Source of the DNA: ECT2AJA-044 sp965658225
GTDB taxonomy: Bacteria; Bacteroidota; Bacteroidia; Flavobacteriales; ECT2AJA-044
Length of the DNA: 5,892 nucleotides
Assembly (NCBI GenBank): GCA_965658225.1
Contig: CBFHRK010000098.1
Coordinates: 1 to 5,892, forward strand
Reading direction: 5' to 3'
The translations under genes and the position numbers were made by a program. This document shows, in pieces, positions 1-5,892 of this stretch. The notes beneath the pieces were generated by a model, which was not told the origin of the DNA, did no database searches, and saw only the letters and a list, made by a program, of their open reading frames with translations. Within the stretch, counting starts at the first letter, position 1; each line of letters begins with the position of its first letter.

Positions 1-1
1 A

Positions 2-172
2 ATGGCCTTCAACCAACGCCGTAAAACATTGAGAAATGCACTGAAAAGTGTTATTTTCGACGACTCTTTAAAGGAACTTGAAATGCTCAGTTTAAGAGCA
101 GAACGCCTATCCGTTGAACAGTTCGTAGAACTAACTCAACTAATTCAAGCACAATCCGGTGGAACTGACTAA
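2..172 (+). CDS. rsmA: Ribosomal RNA small subunit methyltransferase A (KsgA/RsmA), C-terminal fragment
   Basis: The last 56 codons of a gene that enters from the left edge are visible, ending in TAA at 170-172. The family enzyme uses S-adenosylmethionine to dimethylate two adjacent adenines in helix 45 near the 3' end of 16S rRNA, a late step of 30S maturation. What identifies it is the helical C-terminal domain: the FNQRRKTLRNALK block close to the start of the fragment, then the LRAERLSVEQF block before the end. Both are hallmarks of the KsgA/Dim1 family. The catalytic Rossmann domain, with its SAM site and NxPY-type motif, lies outside the window; the full protein is normally about 260 residues. 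The ATG at position 2 is an internal methionine, not the start. The 3' end overlaps the start of mgtE by 14 nt, so the two genes are probably co-transcribed. Confidence 0.88.
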   Translation: MAFNQRRKTLRNALKSVIFDDSLKELEMLSLRAERLSVEQFVELTQLIQAQSGGTD

Positions 173-1502
173 AGAATATATCGCTCAACTAGAAGAGCAC
201 CTTGCTACCGGTCAACTCGACTCGGTAAAGGAGGATATTGCGACGCTTCACCCGGCCGATGCTGCGGAAATCATTGAAGAGCTCGATGAAGAGGTAGTGG
301 CTGATTTCTTTGCGCTTTTCGACGACGAACGTTCAGCGGACATTCTCATGGAACTCGAAGAGGATACGCGTGAATCCATCGTAAGTCAGCTCACAACACA
401 CGAAATAGCCAACGAGATTCTTTACAATCTCGATTCGGATGACGCGGCTGATTTTATCGCTGAGCTCGACGAAGAGACCAAAGACAAGGTCATCGATGAA
501 ATCGAAGATATTGAGCATGCCAAAACCATTGTCGACCTGCTCAACTATCCGGAGGACACGGCGGGCGGACTCATGGCCAAGGAGCTTATTCGCGTTAATG
601 AAAACTGGAGCGTACTCACCTGTGTGCGCGAAATGCGTCGCCAGGCCGAAAACATTGAGGAGGTTCACACGGTGTACGTTGTAGACAATGATGAGCGACT
701 CGTTGGTACGCTTTCGCTGAAGAAACTACTTACCAACTCAACCAAAACCAAGGTTAGCCAGATTTTTAATCCGACCGTTATTTCCGTAAAAGCGGCCATG
801 GACGACGAAGAGGTGGCCGTGATTATGCAGAAATACGATTTGGTCGTTTTACCCGTAGTCGACGATTTAGGCCGCCTACTCGGTCGTATTACTGTTGATG
901 ACGTGCTCGATGTAATGAAAGAAGAGGCCGAGCGCGATTACCAAATGGCCAGCGGTATTTCCGAGAGCGTTGAATCGAGTGATGATTTACTGCGCCTCAC
1001 TCGCGCCCGTTTACCCTGGCTATTGGTTGGAATGTTCGGTGGTGTTTTTGCCGCGCAATTGCTCGATCTTTTTAGTCTGGAAGAAAATGGCCGCATGGGA
1101 CTCTTTATTCCACTCATTGCCGCCATGGGCGGGAATGTAGGCGTTCAATCTGCCGCCATCATTGTACAGTCACTGGCCAATGAGACGCTTAAAAACTCGA
1201 GCATAACTACAAAACTGGGGAAAGAATTTGGTGTTGGGCTACTCAATGGGGCCATTATTTCGGTACTTGTTTTCGGACTGAGTCAACTGCTTGGATGGGA
1301 AATACTATTGGCGACCACAGTTAGCATTGCCCTTTTTGCCGTGATCATATTCGCGGCTCTTTTCGGAACGTTTGTGCCGCTTGTGCTCGATAAATACGGC
1401 ATTGACCCGGCCCTTGCCACAGGTCCTTTTATTACCACCACCAACGACGTTATCGGTTTGTGTATTTACTTCGGCATTGGTAAAGTCATACTGGGGTTCT
1501 AA
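159..1502 (+). CDS. mgtE: Magnesium transporter MgtE
   Basis: A 447-residue protein, the usual length for MgtE, a homodimeric inner-membrane Mg2+ channel gated by cytosolic Mg2+. Domain order is complete. An acidic N-terminal MgtE domain (about 20-125) is followed by two CBS domains (about 138-195 and 204-257), entered through the conserved YPEDTAGGLM block (130-139). A connecting helix leads to five predicted membrane segments (about 285-304, 313-340, 356-380, 382-411, 424-446). The ion-path signature is intact: P318, then GGNVGVQ (324-330) in TM2, and TTTND with D430 in TM5, matching the pore aspartate of the Thermus protein. The start is GTG at 159. An in-frame stop at 141-143 leaves no other start codon before it, and the next in-frame ATG is codon 64, inside the N domain. 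No clear Shine-Dalgarno is visible, as is common in Bacteroidota. Overlap with rsmA (14 nt) and with the next gene (1 nt) implies translational coupling. I see no Mg2+ riboswitch, but the operon leader is outside the window. Confidence 0.96.
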   Translation: MELTKEYIAQLEEHLATGQLDSVKEDIATLHPADAAEIIEELDEEVVADFFALFDDERSADILMELEEDTRESIVSQLTTHEIANEILYNLDSDDAADFIAELDEETKDKVIDEIEDIEHAKTIVDLLNYPEDTAGGLMAKELIRVNENWSVLTCVREMRRQAENIEEVHTVYVVDNDERLVGTLSLKKLLTNSTKTKVSQIFNPTVISVKAAMDDEEVAVIMQKYDLVVLPVVDDLGRLLGRITVDDVLDVMKEEAERDYQMASGISESVESSDDLLRLTRARLPWLLVGMFGGVFAAQLLDLFSLEENGRMGLFIPLIAAMGGNVGVQSAAIIVQSLANETLKNSSITTKLGKEFGVGLLNGAIISVLVFGLSQLLGWEILLATTVSIALFAVIIFAALFGTFVPLVLDKYGIDPALATGPFITTTNDVIGLCIYFGIGKVILGF

Positions 1503-2488
1503 TGAGGGGCAAAGTACTCCTGATCGATCGCAACCACGACGGCCTAGCGGCCGGACTCACAGCATTGGGTTATGAGTGCATCGAAGGTTACGACTGGAAT
1601 TATCAAACGACCAAAGAACGACTTCACGATTTCGTTGGACTCGTCATTCGATCGAGATTCAAAATCGATGCTACCCTGATAGATGCGGGGGAACAACTCG
1701 AGTGGATCGCCCGTCCCGGTGCAGGATTAGAAAATATTGATGTCCATTTCGCCGAATCAAAAGGAATCGCCTGTTTAAGATCGCCCGAAGGAAACCGAAA
1801 TGCCGTTTCCGAACACGCCCTCGGCATGCTTCTGGCATTGTTCAACCATCTCTTTCGCGCCGATCAAGAGATGCGGCAAGGCACTTGGATTCGCGAGGGA
1901 AATCGCGGATATGAACTCGATGGAAAAACCATTGGAATTATTGGATACGGATATATGGGCGAAGCCTTTGCGAAGAAACTATCCGGATTCGATGTAACTA
2001 TTTTGGCGCACGATAAATACAAAAAGAACTTCCTTCCTTCAGAAGCCCATTTTCCATCTCAAAACGCGGGATATTCGATTTATGAGTGCACCTTGGAGCG
2101 CATTCAGCAAGAAGCGGACGTCATTAGTTTACATCTTCCCGAAACGCCGGAAACCTTCCACTACATCGATGACGCTTTTGTGGATGCTTGCGCAAAGCCC
2201 TTCTATTTAATTAATACGGCCCGCGGCAAGAATTTAGATACGGCAGCCTTACTGAAAGCTTTGGACTCGGGTAAAATAATCGGTGCTTGCTTGGATGTTC
2301 TAGAACAAGAACAAAGCAGTTTCGAAAACCTCTTCGGCGCTGAAACGCTTCCGAATGAACTGGCGCAATTACTCAAAAACGATCGCGTTATTTTAAGTCC
2401 GCATATTGCCGGCTGGACGCACGAAAGCAACAGGAAAATGGCCGAGACCATTGTGGAGAAAGTAAAGGCGCTCAACGACAACCTATAG
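1502..2488 (+). CDS. D-isomer-specific 2-hydroxyacid dehydrogenase, SerA-like
   Basis: A 328-residue NAD(P)-dependent oxidoreductase with the full two-domain fold of the D-2-hydroxyacid dehydrogenase superfamily and no C-terminal ACT regulatory domain. Visible features are the substrate-domain block RPGAGLENID (71-80), the PEGNRNAVSEHALGMLL block (95-111), the nucleotide-binding GYGYMG (148-153) with an acidic residue after the second strand (D171, suggesting NAD preference), INTARG carrying catalytic R241, CLDVLEQEQ carrying the likely catalytic E270, and SPHIAGWT carrying catalytic H301. Such enzymes oxidise or reduce a 2-hydroxy/2-keto acid. Databases often label similar Bacteroidota proteins 3-phosphoglycerate dehydrogenase, but the substrate cannot be read from this sequence and a serine-pathway role is unproven. 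No serine-pathway gene (serC, serB) is visible beside it. The ATG at 1502 shares its A with the mgtE TAA (TAATG), which points to reinitiation. The gene ends in TAG 28 nt before a hairpin terminator and is the last of its transcript. Confidence 0.88.
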   Translation: MRGKVLLIDRNHDGLAAGLTALGYECIEGYDWNYQTTKERLHDFVGLVIRSRFKIDATLIDAGEQLEWIARPGAGLENIDVHFAESKGIACLRSPEGNRNAVSEHALGMLLALFNHLFRADQEMRQGTWIREGNRGYELDGKTIGIIGYGYMGEAFAKKLSGFDVTILAHDKYKKNFLPSEAHFPSQNAGYSIYECTLERIQQEADVISLHLPETPETFHYIDDAFVDACAKPFYLINTARGKNLDTAALLKALDSGKIIGACLDVLEQEQSSFENLFGAETLPNELAQLLKNDRVILSPHIAGWTHESNRKMAETIVEKVKALNDNL

Positions 2489-2515
2489 ACTGTAGCTAGA
2501 ATTTGAGTGAAACAA

Positions 2516-2541
2516 AAAATCCCGCCTCTCGGCGGGATTTT
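2516..2541. terminator. Bidirectional intrinsic terminator between convergent genes
   Basis: A perfect inverted repeat. The GC-rich core ATCCCGCC (2519-2526) pairs with GGCGGGAT (2531-2538) around a TCTC loop. AAA (2516-2518) and TTT (2539-2541) extend the stem to 11 bp. Transcription from the left meets the hairpin and then a T-run, 28 nt past the dehydrogenase stop. Transcription from the right meets the same hairpin and then, read on the minus strand, a run of six T, about 10 nt past the stop of the large gene. It therefore probably serves both transcripts. The whole 63-nt intergenic stretch holds nothing else that I recognise. Confidence 0.9.
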
Positions 2542-2551
2542 CAATTTAAAA

Positions 2552-5500
2552 TTATCGCGTAATTACCAGTCGCTTCCTCAGGGTACCCGAAGCATTCTCC
2601 AGGGTTATCGTATAGGCACCCGCTGGCCATTGCGACGTATTGATTTTATGCATTGGCGATTCCGTTTTCGGCACTTCGCTTTCGTAAATCATTTGCCCGA
2701 GACTATTTATAGCACGAATGGTTATATCTGAAGGCTGCATCACCGTCCATTCTAGGGTTACTTGGTCGCGAGCCGGATTCGGATAAAGAAGGACTTCCTG
2801 AACTGCGTGTTCATCAATTCCAATACAGTTGTCAACGGTCACCTGCTGTTGCACGGAGCCCGAACATCCGTTCGTGGCCGTATAGGTATAGAAAACAGTA
2901 AATGTTCCGAATCCTGCCGTACCCGGATCAAACACATTTCCTGTCATTCCTGCTCCCGCAAAAGTACCTCCTGCTGGGGAACCAGTCAGTGTAATTGGAG
3001 CGGCTGATGAACAGTAGAATGCATTTAGTCCCGAAATGGATACCACTGGATCAGGGAGTACAGTGACATTGATCGTATCTGAAGCATTACAACCTCCGGG
3101 ATAATTCGCTTCAACCCAGTACGTACCCGATTGATTCACGTTGATGGTTGGGGTTGTTTCTCCAGTATTCCATAAGTACGATCCTCCGGTTGGTGCCACG
3201 GGCGCCAAGGTGATTGGTCCACAACCTGCGGTATCAGGGCCTAAACCTAATTGGAAGTTATTGACGACCGTGACGTCAAAACTACAAACACTGACATTTC
3301 CAGCGACATCGGTCGCAGTGAAGGTTATTGTTGTGGTTCCCACTGGGTAGTAATTCGTCGGATTTATTCCAGAATAAGTTCCTTGAATTTGCCCAGGGCA
3401 ATTATCGGTGGCCGTTGGCAGAGTGTAGTTTACAATAGCTCCACAATTCACCGTATCACTTTGTATGGTAATGTCACTTGGACAAGACAAGATAGGTGGT
3501 TCGGTATCCTGAACGGTTATCGTCATACTGCAATTGGTTGCGTTCCCTGCGGCATCTGAAATTACCCATGTAACCAAAGACGTTCCCACCGCGACAAACG
3601 ATCCGGAAGTGGGTCCTCCCGTTTGCGTAACCGTAATTCCTGGGCAATTATCACTGGCAACAGGTGGAGCAAAAGTAAGGGTAGCTCCGCATTGTCCTGG
3701 ATCGTTGCCGATGGTCATATCGGCCGGACACACTACTGTGGGCAGTTCGGTATCAATCACAACGACGGTCATAGAACAGGAAGTTGCATTCCCTAGAGAA
3801 TCAGATATGGTCCAACTGATAGTGCTAGCACCAATAGGGAAAAGGTCACCCGAATTCAACCCGGTTAAATCGGTTCTCGTGATTGAAACAGGTCCGCCAC
3901 CAATATTTGCTATGACCACTGGGTCTGCAAAAGTGACTATGGCTCCACATTGGCCGGCATCGTTAAATAGCGATTGGTTTACCGGGCATTGAACTTGAGG
4001 GGCTTCGTTATCGGTCACGGTCACCGTGAATGAGCACGTATCGGTAAGCCCTTGAGCATCACTTGCTACATAGATTACCTCTGTAGTTCCAATGGGGAAT
4101 ACCGAACCGGGTGCAAATCCGCCCGTGAGGGCGACCGTAACATTCGGGCAATTATCCTGTGCCTGCGGCACGATATAGGACACCGCAGCTCCTGAAACGC
4201 CCGGATCGTTGTTCAAAACAAGATCGCTCGGACAACTTACAAATACAGGAGACTCATTATCTACTACAGTAATTGTGCGCGAGCAAGTTGTGGCATTACC
4301 TGAAGAATCCACCGCTTCATAGCTAATCGTGGTAGATCCAATCGGGAATACATCGCCCGACATTAAACCTGTATTATCAATCCGCTGAACCATAACTCCA
4401 CCACAACCGTCGGATGCAATGGGGTCACTAAAAGTAAACACGGCTCCGCACATTCCCGGATCGGTATTGATTGTAGAGTCGCCATCACACGCGATATTAG
4501 GTGCAGTAAAGTCATCTATTGTAACCAAGGATTGGCATGTTGCGGTATTTCCGCTAAGATCCGTTGCTGTAATTGTTACAATATGCGTTCCTACNNNNNN
4601 NNNNCTCATAATAAAGGTCAATGAGCCGCAATTGTCGTAGGCTTGATCAATTAAGTCGCTCGGTTGAAGAACCACAGATCCGGCCGACGCTATTGAAATG
4701 GTCGTATCGGAACACGAAATCACAGGCGCCGTATTATCCACGACGGTAATGGTTGCGGTACACGTTGAACTGTTGCCACTAGCATCAGTTGCCGTAAGCT
4801 GAACTGTTTGCAATCCCACATCCGAGCAATCAAACGAGAAGGAACTCGGTGATACAACTACGGTACCACAATTATCCATTGCCGAGCCCAGTATTTGACT
4901 TTGAGCAATGGTTATTTGACCACTGGCATCCAAAGTTACCGTTTGATCCAAACACGATATACTCGGAGCAAGCGTATCCAATACGGTGACAACAGAAGTG
5001 CACGTAGTTGTGTTTCCATTTACATCGGATACCACAACTGATACTGCTTGAGGCCCATTGGTGGTGCAATCAAGCTGATTCAAATCGTAATTCACCGAAA
5101 GAATGCCACAATTATCATTGGCCACCACATTTATTCCACTCGAAATTTGAGGCAACCCGTTTGCATCTAAATAAGCCGTCGCAGAATCGCAAGTTACAGT
5201 TGGCGGTAAATTGTCGGTAACGGTAACCTGCGCAGAACAAGAATCGGCAATACCATTTACTCCAACCACTGTGACCAAAACTTGCTCAATTCCAATGTTA
5301 CTACAATCGAATACGGATGGAGTCACCCACATGGTATCAATACCGCAAGTTACTGATACTTGGTTAAGCACATCCATCGGGGTTAGGGTTCCGTTTCCAT
5401 TTGCATCGAGATTTACAATAGCTGGCTGACAAATAATTTCCGGGGCATTGAAATCTAGAACAGTCACATTTGAAATACACGAAGAAGTGTTTCCGGAAGC

Positions 5501-5892
5501 ATCTGTTGCAGTTACTACAATTTGAACAACTCCAACATCACTGCACGTGAGCATATTCGTACTCGATGTCAAAGTTACAGAACCGCAATTATCGGATCCC
5601 GAAGCCAGTTGATCGGCAGTGAATGTAAAGGTTCCTTTAGGGCCAATATTCACAGTTGGGTCGATACAGGAAAGTACAGGTGAGATGGTATCTTTAACCG
5701 TTACAGATGCTAAACAAGTGGACACATTTCCGCTTCCATCTACTACTGTCAACAAAACATCGTTTTTGCCAAGATTTTGACAATCGAAAGAATTAATAGA
5801 GGCGGTAAGACTCACTGATCCGCATTCATCAAAACTACCACCGTCGATGTCGGAGTCGGTTATGCTTGCCATTCCATTTACATCTAAATAAA
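2552..5892 (-). CDS. Giant HYR/Ig-like repeat surface protein with T9SS type A sorting domain, N-terminally incomplete
   Basis: Residue numbers count from the Met at 5870-5872, which is not the true start: the frame stays open to the window edge, so the N terminus and signal peptide are outside. Modules in order are six Ig-like repeats with a DNCG core (edge to 453), five HYR-type repeats (454-870), an Ig-like module with a YLWNTGETTPTI motif (871-940), a second with GSPAGGTFAGAGMTG (941-1015), and a T9SS sorting domain (about 1024-1106). There are no membrane segments or catalytic motifs. The Cys-rich repeats suggest a disulfide-stabilised rod outside the cell. By family knowledge the sorting domain directs export across the outer membrane by the type IX machinery, followed by cleavage and often anchoring. 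A role as adhesin or surface-layer-like protein is inference; a carrier for an enzymatic N-terminal domain is also possible. Ten Ns at 4595-4604 interrupt the coding sequence without breaking the frame. The promoter is beyond the right edge. The stop is TAA at 2552-2554, next to the terminator. Confidence 0.92.
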   Translation of the reverse strand, partial: YLDVNGMASITDSDIDGGSFDECGSVSLTASINSFDCQNLGKNDVLLTVVDGSGNVSTCLASVTVKDTISPVLSCIDPTVNIGPKGTFTFTADQLASGSDNCGSVTLTSSTNMLTCSDVGVVQIVVTATDASGNTSSCISNVTVLDFNAPEIICQPAIVNLDANGNGTLTPMDVLNQVSVTCGIDTMWVTPSVFDCSNIGIEQVLVTVVGVNGIADSCSAQVTVTDNLPPTVTCDSATAYLDANGLPQISSGINVVANDNCGILSVNYDLNQLDCTTNGPQAVSVVVSDVNGNTTTCTSVVTVLDTLAPSISCLDQTVTLDASGQITIAQSQILGSAMDNCGTVVVSPSSFSFDCSDVGLQTVQLTATDASGNSSTCTATITVVDNTAPVISCSDTTISIASAGSVVLQPSDLIDQAYDNCGSLTFIMXXXXVGTHIVTITATDLSGNTATCQSLVTIDDFTAPNIACDGDSTINTDPGMCGAVFTFSDPIASDGCGGVMVQRIDNTGLMSGDVFPIGSTTISYEAVDSSGNATTCSRTITVVDNESPVFVSCPSDLVLNNDPGVSGAAVSYIVPQAQDNCPNVTVALTGGFAPGSVFPIGTTEVIYVASDAQGLTDTCSFTVTVTDNEAPQVQCPVNQSLFNDAGQCGAIVTFADPVVIANIGGGPVSITRTDLTGLNSGDLFPIGASTISWTISDSLGNATSCSMTVVVIDTELPTVVCPADMTIGNDPGQCGATLTFAPPVASDNCPGITVTQTGGPTSGSFVAVGTSLVTWVISDAAGNATNCSMTITVQDTEPPILSCPSDITIQSDTVNCGAIVNYTLPTATDNCPGQIQGTYSGINPTNYYPVGTTTITFTATDVAGNVSVCSFDVTVVNNFQLGLGPDTAGCGPITLAPVAPTGGSYLWNTGETTPTINVNQSGTYWVEANYPGGCNASDTINVTVLPDPVVSISGLNAFYCSSAAPITLTGSPAGGTFAGAGMTGNVFDPGTAGFGTFTVFYTYTATNGCSGSVQQQVTVDNCIGIDEHAVQEVLLYPNPARDQVTLEWTVMQPSDITIRAINSLGQMIYESEVPKTESPMHKINTSQWPAGAYTITLENASGTLRKRLVITR
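2555..2803 (-). other. T9SS type A C-terminal sorting domain
   Basis: The last 83 residues or so have the sorting-domain signature: LLYPNPARDQVTLEW (1028-1042), SLGQMIYE (1057-1064), WPAGAYTITLE (1082-1092) and the terminal KRLVITR. Family knowledge (Por secretion, type A CTD) is that this beta-sandwich domain is recognised by the type IX translocon and removed by a sortase-like protease, after which the protein is released or attached to the surface. It confines the organism to a Bacteroidota-type envelope. Confidence 0.93.
2828..3262 (-). other. Two Ig-like modules linking the HYR array to the sorting domain
   Basis: The first (3053-3262, residues 871-940) carries LGLGPDTAGCG, then SYLWNTGETTPTI and SGTYWVEA, a pattern often seen next to T9SS sorting domains in Bacteroidota. 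The second (2828-3052, residues 941-1015) carries FYCSSAAPITLTGSPAGG and GMTGNVFDPGTAGFGT followed by NGCSG. It looks like a bacterial Ig-like module recurrent in the same protein class. Both are identified by remembered patterns, and exact family names are not assigned. Confidence 0.7.
3263..4513 (-). repeat. Five tandem type B (HYR-type) repeats
   Basis: Protein-level repeats at 4262-4513, 4013-4261, 3755-4012, 3509-3754 and 3263-3508 (84, 83, 86, 82 and 82 residues). The pattern is P-x-x-x-C-P, then NDPGQCGA-like, DNCP, a G-S/D-x-FPIGTT turn, GNATxC and VTVxD. This matches the HYR (hyalin repeat) family, an Ig-like extracellular module common in Bacteroidota surface proteins. The first unit keeps DGCGG in place of DNCP. 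The second lacks the second conserved cysteine (S560) and the third lacks the DNC motif. Confidence 0.88.
4514..5892 (-). repeat. Six tandem type A Ig-like repeats (first cut by the window edge)
   Basis: Protein-level tandem repeat with units at 5693-5892 (partial), 5456-5692, 5216-5455, 4979-5215, 4739-4978 and 4514-4738. Complete units are 79-80 residues. Each begins D-x-x-x-P-x-x-x-C, passes LDANG-like residues, then a DNCG core, a DC or TC cysteine exactly 13 residues after the core CG, a GNxxxC block and VTVxD. Each unit has four cysteines, so two disulfides per unit are plausible. The last unit is only 75 residues as written because of the assembly gap. At DNA level the copies are well diverged, so the array is old rather than freshly expanded. 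Confidence 0.9.
4595..4604. other. Assembly gap (10 N) inside the sixth type A repeat
   Basis: Ten consecutive Ns, a usual placeholder length for a gap of unknown size. The large minus-strand frame is open on both sides and continues in the same frame. The missing residues cover the position of the third conserved cysteine of the repeat. Confidence 0.97.

Noticed and set aside
333..668. 111-codon open frame on the minus strand inside mgtE
   Set aside because: It is fully within the conserved MgtE N and CBS1 domains on the other strand and has no recognisable family features.
2203..2544. 113-codon minus-strand open frame covering the dehydrogenase 3' end and the intergenic region
   Set aside because: It would start inside catalytic coding sequence and run through the terminator hairpin. 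The translation has no recognisable domain.
2507..2731. 74-codon plus-strand open frame starting in the intergenic region
   Set aside because: It begins upstream of and crosses the terminator stem and then runs antisense to the T9SS sorting domain. No family features are visible.
3534..3992. 152-codon open frame on the plus strand inside the giant gene
   Set aside because: It lies antisense to the HYR repeats, which show clear protein-level conservation on the minus strand. Its own translation shows no recognisable domain and its openness reflects the repetitive composition.
5837..5857. DSDIDGG residues resembling an EF-hand or thrombospondin type 3 calcium loop
   Set aside because: The segment aligns with the ordinary linker before the DNCG core of other type A repeats, which lack the spaced aspartates. 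It is a single occurrence, so calcium binding is not supported.
2489..5892. Tandem DNA repeats considered as a CRISPR array or satellite
   Set aside because: The periodicity of about 240-250 nt is at protein level. There are no long identical DNA repeats and the frame is open throughout.

Overview
The window looks like chromosomal DNA of a Bacteroidota bacterium, probably Flavobacteriales. Two things point there: a very large repeat-rich secreted protein that ends in a type IX secretion (T9SS) type A sorting domain, and a 2-hydroxyacid dehydrogenase whose long conserved blocks resemble a form I associate with that phylum. The order-level guess comes from recognising these families, not from a search.

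Plus strand, 1-2488, is a tight three-gene set: the 3' end of rsmA (16S rRNA adenine dimethyltransferase), mgtE (CBS-domain magnesium channel/transporter) and a D-isomer-specific 2-hydroxyacid dehydrogenase of the SerA-like superfamily. The first two genes overlap by 14 nt and the next pair by 1 nt (TAATG), so they are almost certainly one transcript with coupled translation. No substrate link between the three products is evident. They look like housekeeping genes.

The 63-nt convergent intergenic region (2489-2551) holds a strong hairpin terminator flanked by an A-run and a T-run, so it should work for both strands.

Minus strand, 2552-5892, is one gene for a giant extracellular protein, truncated at its N terminus by the window edge. 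From N to C it has six Ig-like Cys-rich repeats of about 80 residues (type A, the first cut by the edge), five HYR-type repeats of 82-86 residues (type B), two further Ig-like modules and a T9SS sorting domain. It is likely a surface-attached or secreted adhesin-like protein. A 10-N assembly gap lies inside the sixth type A repeat, and alignment to the other repeats suggests about 25 nt are really missing there.

I see no RNA gene, mobile element, CRISPR array or evidence of a novel defence or biosynthetic system. The most useful observations are the mis-sized gap, the false start codon of the large gene, the change of repeat family inside it and the complementary cysteine losses in two adjacent repeats.
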